This document shows positions 45,434-54,892 of a stretch of 64,000 bases of DNA, piece after piece. The DNA lies in NCBI GenBank assembly GCA_965197395.1, contig OZ240205.1, forward strand, positions 186,001 through 250,000, in the 5' to 3' direction. The position numbers and the translations under genes are program-made. The stretch is from CAZYFH01 sp965197395 (GTDB lineage: Bacteria; Acidobacteriota; Vicinamibacteria; Vicinamibacterales; UBA8438). How positions within the stretch are numbered: the first letter of the stretch is position 1; every line of letters starts with the position of its first letter. The notes under the pieces were generated by a model. The model was not told the DNA's origin. It made no database searches and saw only the letters and a program-made list of their open reading frames with translations.

Positions 45434-46402
45434 TCAGACGAACAACGACGACACGGATGTCTCCTGATGAATGCTCTGGATAGCCTTGCCGAGCAGTCCT
45501 GCCACCGACAGCACGTGGACCTTGTCCGACCCGGCGAACTCGTCCCGCAAGGGGATCGTGTTCGTCACGATCAACCGCTCGAGCGCGGAGTCGGAGATCC
45601 GCTGGTGGGCGGGACCAGACAGCACCGCGTGGGCGGCGCACGCCAGCACGCGCGACGCCCCGCTGTCGCGTAGCGCGCGCGACGCCTGCTGCAGCGTGCC
45701 TGCCGTATCGACCATGTCATCCACGATGATGCACACACGCTCCGCGACCTCGCCCACGACGTGCAGCACCTCGGCATGACCGTCCTCGGATCGGCGCTTG
45801 TCGATGATGGCCAGGTCGGCGTCGAGCCGCCTCGCGTACGCCCGCGCGCGCTCCACGCCACCCGCATCGGGCGACACGATCGTCAGGTCGTCCCGGTTAG
45901 CGTCCCGGGAGAGGTGCTCGATGAACACTGGCGCGGCAAACAAGTGGTCGACGGGGATATCGAAGAAACCCTGGATCTGGGCCTTGTGCAGATCCATGGT
46001 CAGCACGCGGTTCGTGCCGGCCGCGCTCAGCAGGTTGGCGACGAGCTTCGCGGAGATCGGCACGCGCGGCTTGTCTTTGCGGTCCTGCCGCGCGTAGCCG
46101 TAGTACGGGAGCACGGCCGTGATGCGCGCGGCCGACGAGCGCTTGAACGCGTCGATCATCACGCACAACTCGACCAGATGCGCATCGACGGGGGTGGACG
46201 TCGGCTGCACCACGAAGACGTCGGTGCCACGGATGTTCTCGTCGATTTGGAACGAGACCTCCGTGTCGGGAAAGCGCCGGAGACAGGCCCGACCCATCGG
46301 CACCCCGAGTACCTGGGCGATCTCCGCGGTGAGCGCCGGATGCGCACTGCCGGAAAAGATCTTCAAGTCGCCGTTGTGCGTTGGCACGTCGCTCTCCACC
46401 AC
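45434..46402 (-). CDS. prs: Ribose-phosphate pyrophosphokinase
   Basis: Makes PRPP from ribose 5-phosphate and ATP. The 322-residue protein has FPDTEVSFQIDENIRGTDVF, YGYARQDRKDKPRVPISAKL, the DLHKAQIQGFFDIPVDHLFA signature and the PRPP loop IIVDDMVDTAGTLQQA. The start is one of two adjacent GTG codons ending at 46402 or 46399. It feeds purH-type purine synthesis and lies upstream of rplY. Confidence 0.96.
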   Translation of the reverse strand: MVESDVPTHNGDLKIFSGSAHPALTAEIAQVLGVPMGRACLRRFPDTEVSFQIDENIRGTDVFVVQPTSTPVDAHLVELCVMIDAFKRSSAARITAVLPYYGYARQDRKDKPRVPISAKLVANLLSAAGTNRVLTMDLHKAQIQGFFDIPVDHLFAAPVFIEHLSRDANRDDLTIVSPDAGGVERARAYARRLDADLAIIDKRRSEDGHAEVLHVVGEVAERVCIIVDDMVDTAGTLQQASRALRDSGASRVLACAAHAVLSGPAHQRISDSALERLIVTNTIPLRDEFAGSDKVHVLSVAGLLGKAIQSIHQETSVSSLFV

Positions 46403-46445
46403 TCGGCAGCGGCCCTGTCAGGCGCGCGCCGCGTCCAGCCCTGAT

Positions 46446-46520
46446 TGGTTGGGGCGGAAGGATTCGAACCTTCGAATACGGGATCCAAAGTCCCGCGCCT
46501 TACCGCTTGGCCACGCCCCA
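46446..46520 (-). tRNA. tRNA-Gln(TTG)
   Basis: The acceptor stem TGGGGCG pairs with CGCCCCA. The anticodon stem-loop CGGGA-CTTTGGA-TCCCG carries TTG. The T-arm has GGTTCGAATCC, the discriminator is A and CCA is encoded. It lies between ispE and prs, a position seen in several phyla. Confidence 0.95.
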
Positions 46521-46598
46521 TCGGCGTCCCGGTCAGCCCGCGGTCGGCGTCAACCGTCACACGGACACACCCCGCGGACGTTGCTGCAATCGAGTACT

Positions 46599-47561
46599 TT
46601 AGTCGATGCGTCGGCGGCTCGCAAGGCTCGGCCCCGAGGTGACCGAAGCGATCTCCCCATACTCGGCCGGCCCGACGGTCGGCACGATCTCGGTGCGCCA
46701 CCCCGCGCGTCGCACCGCGGTTCGCGCCGCGGAGGCGGTCGCGCGGCGCCGGTAGAGACCGAAGACGGCCGAGCCGCTGCCTGTCATCGCCGCGTGAACA
46801 GCGCCGGCCCCACGCAATCCCGCGATAACGGCCCGCAGCGCGGGATAGCGACGAGTGACGACCGGTTCGAGGTCGTTCCGAAGCATCTCGAGATGGCTGC
46901 GCCAGCCGCGCGGCAGGCCCGGCCGGACGCTCATCACCGCCTGACCCACCTTGAATGCGCGGTCAGCGCCGTCCCACCAACCATACGCGCTTGCCGTCGA
47001 CACCCCCATCCGCGGCACCGCCACCACGACCCAACAGGGCGCGAGGGGTCGCAACGACCGGAGGCGCTCTCCACGGCCCGTCGCGGCAACGGTGCCCCCG
47101 CGCAGAAAGAACGGCACGTCGGACCCAATCGTCGCCGCGACCCGCTCCAGAAGCGACCGACTACTCCTCGGCGCCCAGAGGGAAGACAGGCCGCGTAGCG
47201 CGGCGGCGGCGTCGCTGCTGGCACCGCCGAGCCCCGCGGCGGCCGGGATCGTCTTGCTGACCGATATGGCGACGTCGCGCGGGCCCCCGGCGCGACCGAG
47301 TGCCTGCCACAGACCGCAGGCCGCAGGCCAGATGAGGTTCGCGCTATCACGGGGCACCCACGGCGAGCGGCTGCGTACGACGAGCGGGCCGCGCCGGAGT
47401 CGGATGGTCACCGTATCGCACAAGGCAATCGACTGCAGCACGGTCTGCACGTCGTGATAGCCGTCAGGCCGCCGGCCCAGGACGCTGAGCGCGAGGTTGA
47501 TTTTCGCCGGGGCGCCGACCACGATGCGGGTCGCTACGGACGCGGCGCGACGGCCGGTCAC
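46599..47561 (-). CDS. ispE: 4-diphosphocytidyl-2-C-methyl-D-erythritol kinase
   Basis: A GHMP-family kinase of the MEP isoprenoid pathway. The 320-residue protein has APAKINLALSVLGRRPDGYH (substrate motif), the ATP loop IPAAAGLGGASSDAAAALRG and MTGSGSAVFGLYRR. The C-terminus is basic and unremarkable. The start overlaps the lipoprotein stop by 4 bases. With ispDF in this window, three of the pathway activities are encoded nearby. Confidence 0.94.
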   Translation of the reverse strand: MTGRRAASVATRIVVGAPAKINLALSVLGRRPDGYHDVQTVLQSIALCDTVTIRLRRGPLVVRSRSPWVPRDSANLIWPAACGLWQALGRAGGPRDVAISVSKTIPAAAGLGGASSDAAAALRGLSSLWAPRSSRSLLERVAATIGSDVPFFLRGGTVAATGRGERLRSLRPLAPCWVVVAVPRMGVSTASAYGWWDGADRAFKVGQAVMSVRPGLPRGWRSHLEMLRNDLEPVVTRRYPALRAVIAGLRGAGAVHAAMTGSGSAVFGLYRRRATASAARTAVRRAGWRTEIVPTVGPAEYGEIASVTSGPSLASRRRID

Positions 47562-48442
47562 GTCGATGTGTCCGGGTGATCAGCGGCGGGCGCGGGGTCC
47601 TCGAGCGGCGTGTCGTTGCGCAATTCGTCGAGCGTGATCGGCACGTAGTCGTCGCGCACCCGTGCCACGAACACCCCGGCGCGCAGCTCGATGTTGGTGC
47701 TCACCTGCGACAGCTCGGCGGTGAGGTCGGTGCCGCCCGCCGCGCGGTCGGCCTGGACACGCACACGCGTGGGCAGCCCGCGGACGTGACCGGCGTACTC
47801 CAGGGTCAGAGGCCCGCGCGTCCCCGCCACGATTGCCATCTCGCCGTCCACATATCGGAGAAAGACGGTCGCGTCGTCATCGAGATCAACGGCGACCCAC
47901 TCGTCTCCATAGGCCCGACCCCCAATCGACCGCGGCTCCGGAACCACACAACCTGTCAGGACGGCGCGAAGATCGTCCGGGGCGAGCTGGAGACCGGCCA
48001 GCGCGTATAGCAACTCGCTCGGCGATGCGTCGCGCACGACTTGCCGGGCACGGGGCAGCACGAGGGTGGCGGCGCCGGGTCGCGCGGCCAGGATAAAGCG
48101 CGACGCACCGAACGGGGCCGGCATCTCGAGGCGCAGCGACGCCGGGCGCGCCAGGGCCGCGCGGACGCGAGCTCGAATCCGCGTCGAGCCCGCCGTGCCG
48201 CGGAGCGCCATCACGAGCTCCATCGTGCGGATGCCGCGGCACGATCGAACCGCCTCCTCCAGCGTCTCCGCGTGGGACGCGAACGGCACCCCTGGTCCCT
48301 GGGGGAGGGTGATGGCGGCGGGTGGCGACGCGCATGCGCTCAGCGCGGTGGCGGCGAGCAGCGCGTAGCGGAGGCACGTGAGAGCAAGACGGGGGCGGTC
48401 CGCGCGTGAAGCGACCGCATGAGCCGGCGTCCCATCTGCCAT
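47558..48442 (-). CDS. Putative outer-membrane lipoprotein, LolB/LppX-like fold
   Basis: The start is probably the ATG ending at 48442 (MADGTPAHAVASRADRPRLA); another Met is 4 codons upstream. A signal peptide with lipobox TALSAC precedes the mature cysteine. The mature part reads as a beta-rich lipoprotein carrier (TMELVMALRGTAGSTRIRAR then LRLEMPAPFGASRFILAARP), ending VPITLDELR. LolB, which inserts lipoproteins in the outer membrane, commonly sits beside ispE, supporting this. I am not certain it is LolB itself. Confidence 0.7.
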   Translation of the reverse strand: MADGTPAHAVASRADRPRLALTCLRYALLAATALSACASPPAAITLPQGPGVPFASHAETLEEAVRSCRGIRTMELVMALRGTAGSTRIRARVRAALARPASLRLEMPAPFGASRFILAARPGAATLVLPRARQVVRDASPSELLYALAGLQLAPDDLRAVLTGCVVPEPRSIGGRAYGDEWVAVDLDDDATVFLRYVDGEMAIVAGTRGPLTLEYAGHVRGLPTRVRVQADRAAGGTDLTAELSQVSTNIELRAGVFVARVRDDYVPITLDELRNDTPLEDPAPAADHPDTST

Positions 48443-48557
48443 TGACCACTGCATGACGGGGTGTGCGAAGGGCCGACGGTCGGTGGCGGTGGGGCGATCG
48501 TCCGCGAACGGCTCGATTGGACCGCGCGCGACCGGCGCGCTACGCAAGGTGAGCGCT

Positions 48558-50507
48558 CTACCGGGGTCGACCGACGTCGTCGATCTTGCGCCTGATGATG
48601 TCAGGATCGATGTCGTCACCGTCCCCAGCCAGCGCCCGCTCCCATGCCTCGATCGCCTCTCGGTGCCGTCCCAACCGGCTGAACAGGTCGCCCAGATGAT
48701 CCTGCACGACGGAGTTCCCGGGCAGCTGGTCACCCGCCTCGCGCAACGGAGGCTCAGCCAGGTCCAGACGGTCCAGCTTGAAGTACGCCCATCCGAGGCT
48801 GTCGAGGTAGGACCCGTTGTGCGGGTCCTTTGCGATCGCCCGCCTCAGCAGCTCGACCGACTCCTCGAGTCGGACTCCACGGTCGGCCAGCATGTAGCCG
48901 AGGTAATTGAGCGTCGCCGCGTGCTCCGGGTCGCGGTCCAGCAGCTCGCGAAACGCCCGCTCGGCATCCACGAACTGGTCGTGCTGCTCGAGGACCGCAC
49001 CCAGCTGAAACAGAACTGACGTGTCCCGCGGGAAGCGCTGTTGGGCCGTCTCGAGCAGCGATACGGCATCGTCGACCCGCTCGTGCTCGCTGTAGAAGTT
49101 CGCGAGCACGACATACGCCGATGGCTCGCCGTCGTTCGTCTCGAGCGCTTGCTCCAGCACACCGGCGGCTTCGCCGATGTCGCCCCGGTCGCCGAGCACG
49201 CGTGCCTCCAAGCGCGCCAGTGTCAGGCTGTTCGGATGGTCGTTCTTCGCGCGCTGGACGACGCGCATGGCGTCCGCGGCCCGGTCGGCGTCGATGTAGG
49301 TCTGCGCGAGCCGCGCCCCGAAGGCCAGGCTCGCCGGGACGAGACCGACCGCTTCTTCGTAGACGGCGGTGGCCCGCGCGAGATCGCCCAGTTGCTCGTG
49401 GGCGAACCCGAGGCGACCGAGCAGGCTGGCGAGCTGTTGTGGGGCCGCGTCGCTACCACGCGCCGCGTCGAGCGCGGGCTCGAGCGTGTCGACCACGCGT
49501 TGATACTCACGCCGGCGCTCGAACACTTGGGCCAGCGCGAACGCCCCGCGAATCGAGTCTGGTTCGAGCTCGACGAGCCGCTCGGCCACGGCCTCCGCTT
49601 CGTCGAAGTTGTTCAGCGCGAGCTCCACCTCGGACAGCAGGTAGAGACCTGACGCATCACGCGGTCGCATGGTCGTCAGCTCCACCAACACGTCTCGCGC
49701 CGCGGCGGGGTCGCCAGTCTCGACAAGCACGTTGGCGAGCCGGCGGCGCACGCCGGCGCTGCGTGGGTTGCGAGCGACGGCGAGACGGTAGGCCTCGACC
49801 GCGTCGTCCCAACGTCGCCGCCGTTCGTACAGCTCGCCCAACCTCGCCAGCGTGCGGAAGGACGGCCGGCCGCTGGCCACCACCGTTTCGAGCGTGGAAA
49901 GCGCTTCCTCGGAGCGACCTACCTGCTCGTAGGCTTGCGACAGCAACAAGGCCGCTTCGCCAAGACTCAGCTCGTCCTTGCGCAGCTCCTCGAGCAGGTC
50001 GATCGCCTTTTCCGTGTCCTCGGTCCTGAGGTAAAGCCGAGCGAGGGTCAGCTCGACCTGGAAATCCGGGAGAATCGTGCCGCGCGCCTGCTCAAGATGC
50101 GTCACGGCCTGCGTGACGTCCTCCGGTGTGGTCTCGCGCGAGTTCGCGATGGACGCGTGGATGAGGCCCAGGATTCGATGCGCCGTCAGATTGCCGGCCT
50201 CGCGTTCGAGCGCCGAGCGGGCCGAGTCCATGGCGTCGTCGAGCCGGCTCGCCCTGGAGTACAGCGCGGCGAGCTCGGCGAGTGGCTCACCCGCCCCAGG
50301 ATCCAACTCGGCGGCTTCCCGAAAGGCGTCGATGGCGCCCTCCAGATCCTCCTGCCGTTCGAGGTGCTGGCCCAAGAGGAAGCGCTGGTAGGCCTGGCCC
50401 TGCGCATCGGCCGGCTGCGATGCAGTCACGGGCTGCCCCGTGATCGGCACCGCGGTGGACATCACGAAGCATCCCGCCACGCCGACCTGCCAGAGACGTT
50501 GACTCAT
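48558..50507 (-). CDS. Exported tetratricopeptide-repeat protein
   Basis: I start at the ATG ending at 50507 (MSQRLWQVGVAGCFVMSTAV), which gives a signal peptide; the frame is open 41 codons further but without features. The 649-residue protein is a stack of roughly 14-15 TPR units (for example GAIDAFREAAELDPGAGEPL, then AERAFRELLDRDPEHAATLN and AIAKDPHNGSYLDSLGWAYF). Such proteins often work in outer-membrane assembly or secretion. It is first in the leftward string with the lipoprotein and ispE. Partners are unknown. Confidence 0.85.
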   Translation of the reverse strand: MSQRLWQVGVAGCFVMSTAVPITGQPVTASQPADAQGQAYQRFLLGQHLERQEDLEGAIDAFREAAELDPGAGEPLAELAALYSRASRLDDAMDSARSALEREAGNLTAHRILGLIHASIANSRETTPEDVTQAVTHLEQARGTILPDFQVELTLARLYLRTEDTEKAIDLLEELRKDELSLGEAALLLSQAYEQVGRSEEALSTLETVVASGRPSFRTLARLGELYERRRRWDDAVEAYRLAVARNPRSAGVRRRLANVLVETGDPAAARDVLVELTTMRPRDASGLYLLSEVELALNNFDEAEAVAERLVELEPDSIRGAFALAQVFERRREYQRVVDTLEPALDAARGSDAAPQQLASLLGRLGFAHEQLGDLARATAVYEEAVGLVPASLAFGARLAQTYIDADRAADAMRVVQRAKNDHPNSLTLARLEARVLGDRGDIGEAAGVLEQALETNDGEPSAYVVLANFYSEHERVDDAVSLLETAQQRFPRDTSVLFQLGAVLEQHDQFVDAERAFRELLDRDPEHAATLNYLGYMLADRGVRLEESVELLRRAIAKDPHNGSYLDSLGWAYFKLDRLDLAEPPLREAGDQLPGNSVVQDHLGDLFSRLGRHREAIEAWERALAGDGDDIDPDIIRRKIDDVGRPR

Positions 50508-50632
50508 CACCGAATGATTTTTCCACAGGTTGCGGTCCGCGACAAGGCGACCGGGAGGGTCGGAGCCTTCTGCTATAGTGGCGGGCGGGTGGCCTTCCCG
50601 GGCCGCCGCCGGAGATACGAGGGGGTTCATCG

Positions 50633-50803
50633 ATGGGCGTCGACCCAGAGCTGCTCGCGATCTTGGCGTGTCCCGAATGCAAGACCCCGGTAGAGCTCGT
50701 CCATGAGGGGGCGGGGCTGCGGTGCAAGCAGTGCCGGCGCGTCTACCCCATCAAGGATGACATTCCCGTGATGCTTCTCGACGAGGCGACCATCGAGGCA
50801 TGA
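50633..50803 (+). CDS. Trm112-like zinc-ribbon protein (UPF0434)
   Basis: Hand translation gives 56 residues beginning MGVDPELLAILACPECKTPV. The two CX2C pairs (CPEC and CKQC) and the ending YPIKDDIPVMLLDEA are typical of the UPF0434/Trm112 family. The family includes adaptor proteins of methyltransferases, but bacterial members are mostly uncharacterised. A GAGGGGG ribosome binding site lies just upstream. The gene is divergent from the TPR gene. Confidence 0.88.
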   Translation: MGVDPELLAILACPECKTPVELVHEGAGLRCKQCRRVYPIKDDIPVMLLDEATIEA

Positions 50804-50862
50804 CGCGAGCCTACGCCGCGGCGCGCCTTCGCTGATCTCTCGCAGCGAGTCCCTCGGCGACG

Positions 50863-52113
50863 ATGACCAGTTCGACCTTGACCGCGTCCGCCTCGCCCCC
50901 GCGCCTCCACACGGCTGCCTGGGCGACGCTGCTCGTGTTCGTGGCGGCGCTACAGCTCTCCATCGCCGCGTCGGCGATCCTGCTGACCGCAGTCCTCGCA
51001 TGCTGGGCCGCTAATGCGGTCATGACCGGCGTGCGTCCGACGGTGCCCTCCTTCTTCTGGCCACTCGTGGCGTATACCGGCTGGACGCTCGTGTCGGTCG
51101 CCTTCTCCGACCAACCGATGGCCAGCCTGGTGGATGCCAAGGAGGTGCTGCTGTTTCTCGTCGTGCCAGTCGTGTTTCAGCTCGCGCGCGGCGCGCGCGC
51201 CACGACACTCGCCACCGTCATCATCACCGTCGGCGCAGGAACGGCGGTCATCGGGATCGTGCAGTACGGCATCCTCGAGTACGACCAGCTGGGTCAGCGG
51301 ACGCGTGGGTCGATGGGTCACTACATGACCTACGCGGGCCTCCTGATGATGGTCATCGGCCTGGCCGTCGCGCGCATCCTCTTCGCGGCTCGCGACCGGG
51401 CGTGGGCGGCGCTGGTCCTGCCGGCACTCTCCGTCGCACTGGCGTTGACGCTCACACGGAACGCGATGCTCGGCGCCTGTGTCGGCGTTGGACTGCTCTT
51501 GATCTTGAAGGACCTGCGACTGCTGGCCGCGGCACCCGTCATCGCGGCGATCGCGCTGGCGTTCGCGCCGGCGCAGGTCACGGATCGCGTCTACTCCACG
51601 TTCGACCTGCAGGACCCCACCAACCGCGACCGGCTCGCCATGATTCGCGCTGGCGCGGGCATGGTGCGCGATCATCCCCTCACGGGTGTCGGACCGGAGA
51701 TGGTGGAGCGCGTCTACCCGCGCTACCGCCCGTCCAATGCCGTCAACGCCACGAACCCGCACCTGCACAACGTGCCGCTGCAGATTGCCGCGGAACGGGG
51801 GCTCCCGGCGCTCGCGCTCTGGCTCTGGTTCGTGGTCGCCGTGGTCGCCGACCTGCTCCGGCGCTTCGCTCGCTCCGAGACGCGCGTGCTGGCCGCCGCG
51901 GGGCTCGCCGCGATGGCGAGCATGCTGGCGGCCGGCCTCTTCGAGTACAACTTCGGCGATTCAGAGTTTCTGATGCTGCTGCTGGTGCTGGTCACGTTGC
52001 CGGCGGCCGCCGCGTCCGAATCGGCCGGGGAGCCGTCGCCGGCGACCGCCGCGTCCACCGACCAACCCATCGTATCGGCGGGCGAGCCGCCGTCGCCCTC
52101 CGCGCAGCGCTAG
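50863..52113 (+). CDS. O-antigen ligase family membrane protein
   Basis: A 416-residue polytopic membrane protein with about 10 hydrophobic segments. A large periplasmic loop has GMVRDHPLTGVGPEMVERVY and NPHLHNVPLQIAAERGLPAL, matching the Wzy_C domain of O-antigen ligases (WaaL) and polymerases (Wzy). The C-terminal 30 residues are Pro/Ser/Ala-rich. It is preceded by the Trm112-like gene and converges on purH with 16 bases between stops. The exact glycan is unknown. Confidence 0.85.
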   Translation: MTSSTLTASASPPRLHTAAWATLLVFVAALQLSIAASAILLTAVLACWAANAVMTGVRPTVPSFFWPLVAYTGWTLVSVAFSDQPMASLVDAKEVLLFLVVPVVFQLARGARATTLATVIITVGAGTAVIGIVQYGILEYDQLGQRTRGSMGHYMTYAGLLMMVIGLAVARILFAARDRAWAALVLPALSVALALTLTRNAMLGACVGVGLLLILKDLRLLAAAPVIAAIALAFAPAQVTDRVYSTFDLQDPTNRDRLAMIRAGAGMVRDHPLTGVGPEMVERVYPRYRPSNAVNATNPHLHNVPLQIAAERGLPALALWLWFVVAVVADLLRRFARSETRVLAAAGLAAMASMLAAGLFEYNFGDSEFLMLLLVLVTLPAAAASESAGEPSPATAASTDQPIVSAGEPPSPSAQR

Positions 52114-52129
52114 CAGCCCGTCACATCCA

Positions 52130-53743
52130 TCAGTGCCGGAAGTGCCGGCGCCCCGCGAACACCATCGCGATGTCGTGCTCGTCCGCCGCGGCGATGACCT
52201 CTTCATCGCGTACCGACCCACCGGGCTGCACCACCGCCGTCGCCCCCGCCGCGGCGATCGCGTCGAGACCGTCTCGAAACGGAAAGAACGCGTCGGAGGC
52301 CGCCACCGTGCCCGCGAGGTCGCCGCTGGCCTTCATCGTCGCGACCTTCACCGCGTCGACACGGCTCATCTGACCGGCGCCCACCGCCGCGGCGCGATCC
52401 GGACGCGCGAAGATCACGGTGTTCGACTTGACGTGAGCACACACCTGCCAGGCGAACCGCAGGGCCCGGAATTCGTCAGCGCTGGGCGGCCGGCGCGTGG
52501 CCACGCGCAGCTCCGTGTCCGGCGCAATCGCGACGCCGGCGGCCCAGGTATCGGTAGCTTCGACCACGCGGTCACGTTCCTGCAGCAGCCACGCGCCGAG
52601 GATGCTCCGCACGTCTCGCCGACGCGCGCCACTGGACTCAACACCGCTGAAATTTGCGACGACCAGCCGGAGGTTCTTCTTCTTCGCCATGACGTCGCGT
52701 GCCGCGTCGTCCACACCGGGGGCCAAGACGCACTCGATGAACGTCGACGTGATCGCCGTCGCCGTGTCGACATCGAGTGGGCGATTGAGGCCGACGATGC
52801 CACCGAAGGCGGAGAGTGGATCGACCTCGCGCGCCTTCAGATACGCATCCTGGAGACGGTCCGCCGTGGCGACCCCACACGGGTTCGTGTGCTTGATAAC
52901 GACCGCGGCCGGCTCCGTAAACTCGAGGGCCAGCCGTGCCGCCGCGTCCAGATCGAGGAGGTTCGTGAACGACAGCGCCTTGCCCTGGAGCACCTCCGCG
53001 CCGCCGAAGCCCCACGGCGTCGTCTCGTCGGCGCCGTACATCGCGGCGATCTGATGCGGGTTCTCCCCGTAGCGCAGGTCGCGCATCTTCGGCGCGCGCA
53101 GCACCAGCGCATCCGGCGCCACGCCGTCGAATGCCAGTGGCGATCGGGTGAACTCGGGGCCCTGTGTGTCAACGGCGGACAACGCCGAGGCAATCGTGGC
53201 GTCATACGCGGCCGTGTGCGCAAACGCCTTTTGGGCCAACGCAAACCGGAAGGACCTGTCGGGCCCGCCCGGTTGGTTGAGCGCGGCGAGGACGCCCAGG
53301 TAGTCGCTCGGATCAACGACGACCAGGACGTCCGTGAAGCTCTTCGCGGCGGCCCGGACCATGCTCGGTCCGCCGATGTCAATCTGCTCGATCAACTCGT
53401 CGAAGGTCGTCGCGGCCGCGGCTGCCGCGCGGGCGAACGGATACAGATTGACGACGACGAGGTCGATTGGTGCGATGCCCTGCGCGCCGATCGCCGCGAG
53501 ATCGTCCGGCCGGCTGCGCCGGGCCAGGATACCCCCGTGGACAGCCGGATGAAGCGTCTTGACGCGTCCATCCATCATCTCCGGAAACCCGGTCACATCG
53601 GACACGTTGGTCACCGTCAGCCCGGCATCGGCCAAGGCCCGGGAGGTCCCGCCGGTCGACACCAATTGCACGCCGCGCGCGGCCAACCCCCGCCCGAGAT
53701 CCGCCAAACCGCTCTTGTCCGACACACTCAACAGCGCACGCAT
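52130..53743 (-). CDS. purH: Bifunctional AICAR transformylase/IMP cyclohydrolase
   Basis: Catalyses the last two steps to IMP. I start at the ATG ending at 53743 (MRALLSVSDKSGLADLGRGL); an in-frame extension upstream is another gene's shadow. The MGS-like cyclohydrolase domain is about residues 1-200 (VSTGGTSRALADAGLTV, GRVKTLHPAVHGGILARR). The transformylase domain follows (LRYGENPHQIAAMY, VIKHTNPCGVA). The length is 537 residues. Confidence 0.96.
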   Translation of the reverse strand: MRALLSVSDKSGLADLGRGLAARGVQLVSTGGTSRALADAGLTVTNVSDVTGFPEMMDGRVKTLHPAVHGGILARRSRPDDLAAIGAQGIAPIDLVVVNLYPFARAAAAAATTFDELIEQIDIGGPSMVRAAAKSFTDVLVVVDPSDYLGVLAALNQPGGPDRSFRFALAQKAFAHTAAYDATIASALSAVDTQGPEFTRSPLAFDGVAPDALVLRAPKMRDLRYGENPHQIAAMYGADETTPWGFGGAEVLQGKALSFTNLLDLDAAARLALEFTEPAAVVIKHTNPCGVATADRLQDAYLKAREVDPLSAFGGIVGLNRPLDVDTATAITSTFIECVLAPGVDDAARDVMAKKKNLRLVVANFSGVESSGARRRDVRSILGAWLLQERDRVVEATDTWAAGVAIAPDTELRVATRRPPSADEFRALRFAWQVCAHVKSNTVIFARPDRAAAVGAGQMSRVDAVKVATMKASGDLAGTVAASDAFFPFRDGLDAIAAAGATAVVQPGGSVRDEEVIAAADEHDIAMVFAGRRHFRH

Positions 53744-53760
53744 GGTTCGCTCTGACAGTA

Positions 53761-54348
53761 CTACTCCGACATCCCCTTCAGTCCGCGCGCCGTCAAACTC
53801 ACCTGGCCGTCCTTCACGGCAACCCGAAAGGCGACCTCCGGGTTGCCACTCGAACGCAGCTGATTGACCTGCTCCTTGACCAGGTTCGCGAACTTGTGGA
53901 ATGGCACGACCGACTCGCCGACTTCGCGTCGCGCATCCATGAGCGACTCGTAGAGACCATGCAGCTTGTCCATCTCCTTGCGCGGATCGGAGAAGGAGGT
54001 GACATGCAGCACGGTGTCGCCGGCCGGCTCCTCGGGAGCGGCGGCTGCCGGCGCCCGCTGATGGGCAAACGGACCGGGACGCCCCTCCTCGCGGGCGCGC
54101 TGCCCCCGATCCCATAGATCGGCGAACGACGAGTATCGGCTCTGCATCGTGCTGAAGCGGAATCGGTCGGTGGCGGAATTGATGCGCGCACGATCCCACT
54201 TCTTGATGATCTGCTCGACCCGGGTGCGGGTCTCCCAGGGTGGGCGCGGCAGGCGCCCAGAGAAGAACTGCGTGTACTCGATCTCCAGCTTCCGCATCTC
54301 GGCGGCCAGCGTCTCGAGATCGCGCGCGATGTCCGAGGACTCCGCCAC
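53761..54348 (-). CDS. MXAN_5187 C-terminal domain-like protein
   Basis: A 195-residue acidic protein. The N-terminal half (EMRKLEIEYTQFFSGRLPRP and RINSATDRFRFSTMQSRYSS) resembles what I recall of the MXAN_5187 C-terminal domain, seen in myxobacteria and acidobacteria. A Pro/Ala linker precedes a C-terminal helix-rich part (MDKLHGLYESLMDARREVGE). No enzyme motif is visible and the function is unknown. It follows the 54355-54795 gene by 6 bases. Confidence 0.65.
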   Translation of the reverse strand: MAESSDIARDLETLAAEMRKLEIEYTQFFSGRLPRPPWETRTRVEQIIKKWDRARINSATDRFRFSTMQSRYSSFADLWDRGQRAREEGRPGPFAHQRAPAAAAPEEPAGDTVLHVTSFSDPRKEMDKLHGLYESLMDARREVGESVVPFHKFANLVKEQVNQLRSSGNPEVAFRVAVKDGQVSLTARGLKGMSE

Positions 54349-54354
54349 CTGCCG

Positions 54355-54795
54355 TCAGTCCCGGGGAATGAGAAACCACACCAGCGGCAGCCAGAGCTCC
54401 CGCGCATACGGGACCGGCCGATCGTCGACGAGCACGTCGCATCCGTCGCGACGGCCGACGATCTCGAAGAGGTCGCGCAGCTGCCCGGCGTCACCGGGGA
54501 AATAGCGCGCACGATGCCGGACCGCGGCGTCCTTGCCCACCACGCGATACTCGGGCGCGGCGCGAGCTAACTCGACCGCGCGGTCGTACTCGTCGCCGTC
54601 GAACCGCGGAAAGGTCAGCGTGATCGAGAACGGCCGCTCGGTCCGTCCGAACAACGCGTCGTATAGGTCGGGATCCAGCGCGGCCAGCTCGTCATCCGTC
54701 GGCGCTTCCGGAAGATCGGCGTAGGGCCAGAATCGGTCGCTCGGACGATAGTCCGGCACCGGGCCGGAGGGAACGCGTCTAGTCGCGGGGGACAT
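54355..54795 (-). CDS. Conserved hypothetical protein
   Basis: A 146-residue protein that I do not recognise. I start at the ATG ending at 54795 (MSPATRRVPSGPVPDYRPSD). It is rich in Asp/Arg/Pro with segments ELAALDPDLYDALFGRTERP and FPGDAGQLRDLFEIVGRRDG. No signal peptide or membrane segment is seen. It is divergently arranged with selA and nearly coupled to the MXAN_5187-like gene. Confidence 0.65.
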   Translation of the reverse strand: MSPATRRVPSGPVPDYRPSDRFWPYADLPEAPTDDELAALDPDLYDALFGRTERPFSITLTFPRFDGDEYDRAVELARAAPEYRVVGKDAAVRHRARYFPGDAGQLRDLFEIVGRRDGCDVLVDDRPVPYARELWLPLVWFLIPRD

Positions 54796-54892
54796 GCGAG
54801 TGTCGCTCGTCGCTCTCGCAAGCGAGGGTGATGGTATCCTGAACGCTGGCAGCCCAGCAAGCACACCGCGCGCCGTGTGGTACTCACCGGCG

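Noticed and set aside
50566..50600. Promoter with TATAGT before the Trm112-like gene
   Set aside because: No acceptable -35 box at the right distance; too weak to list.
52133..53755. 540-residue rightward open frame over purH
   Set aside because: Exact antisense of purH; no start signal or domain.
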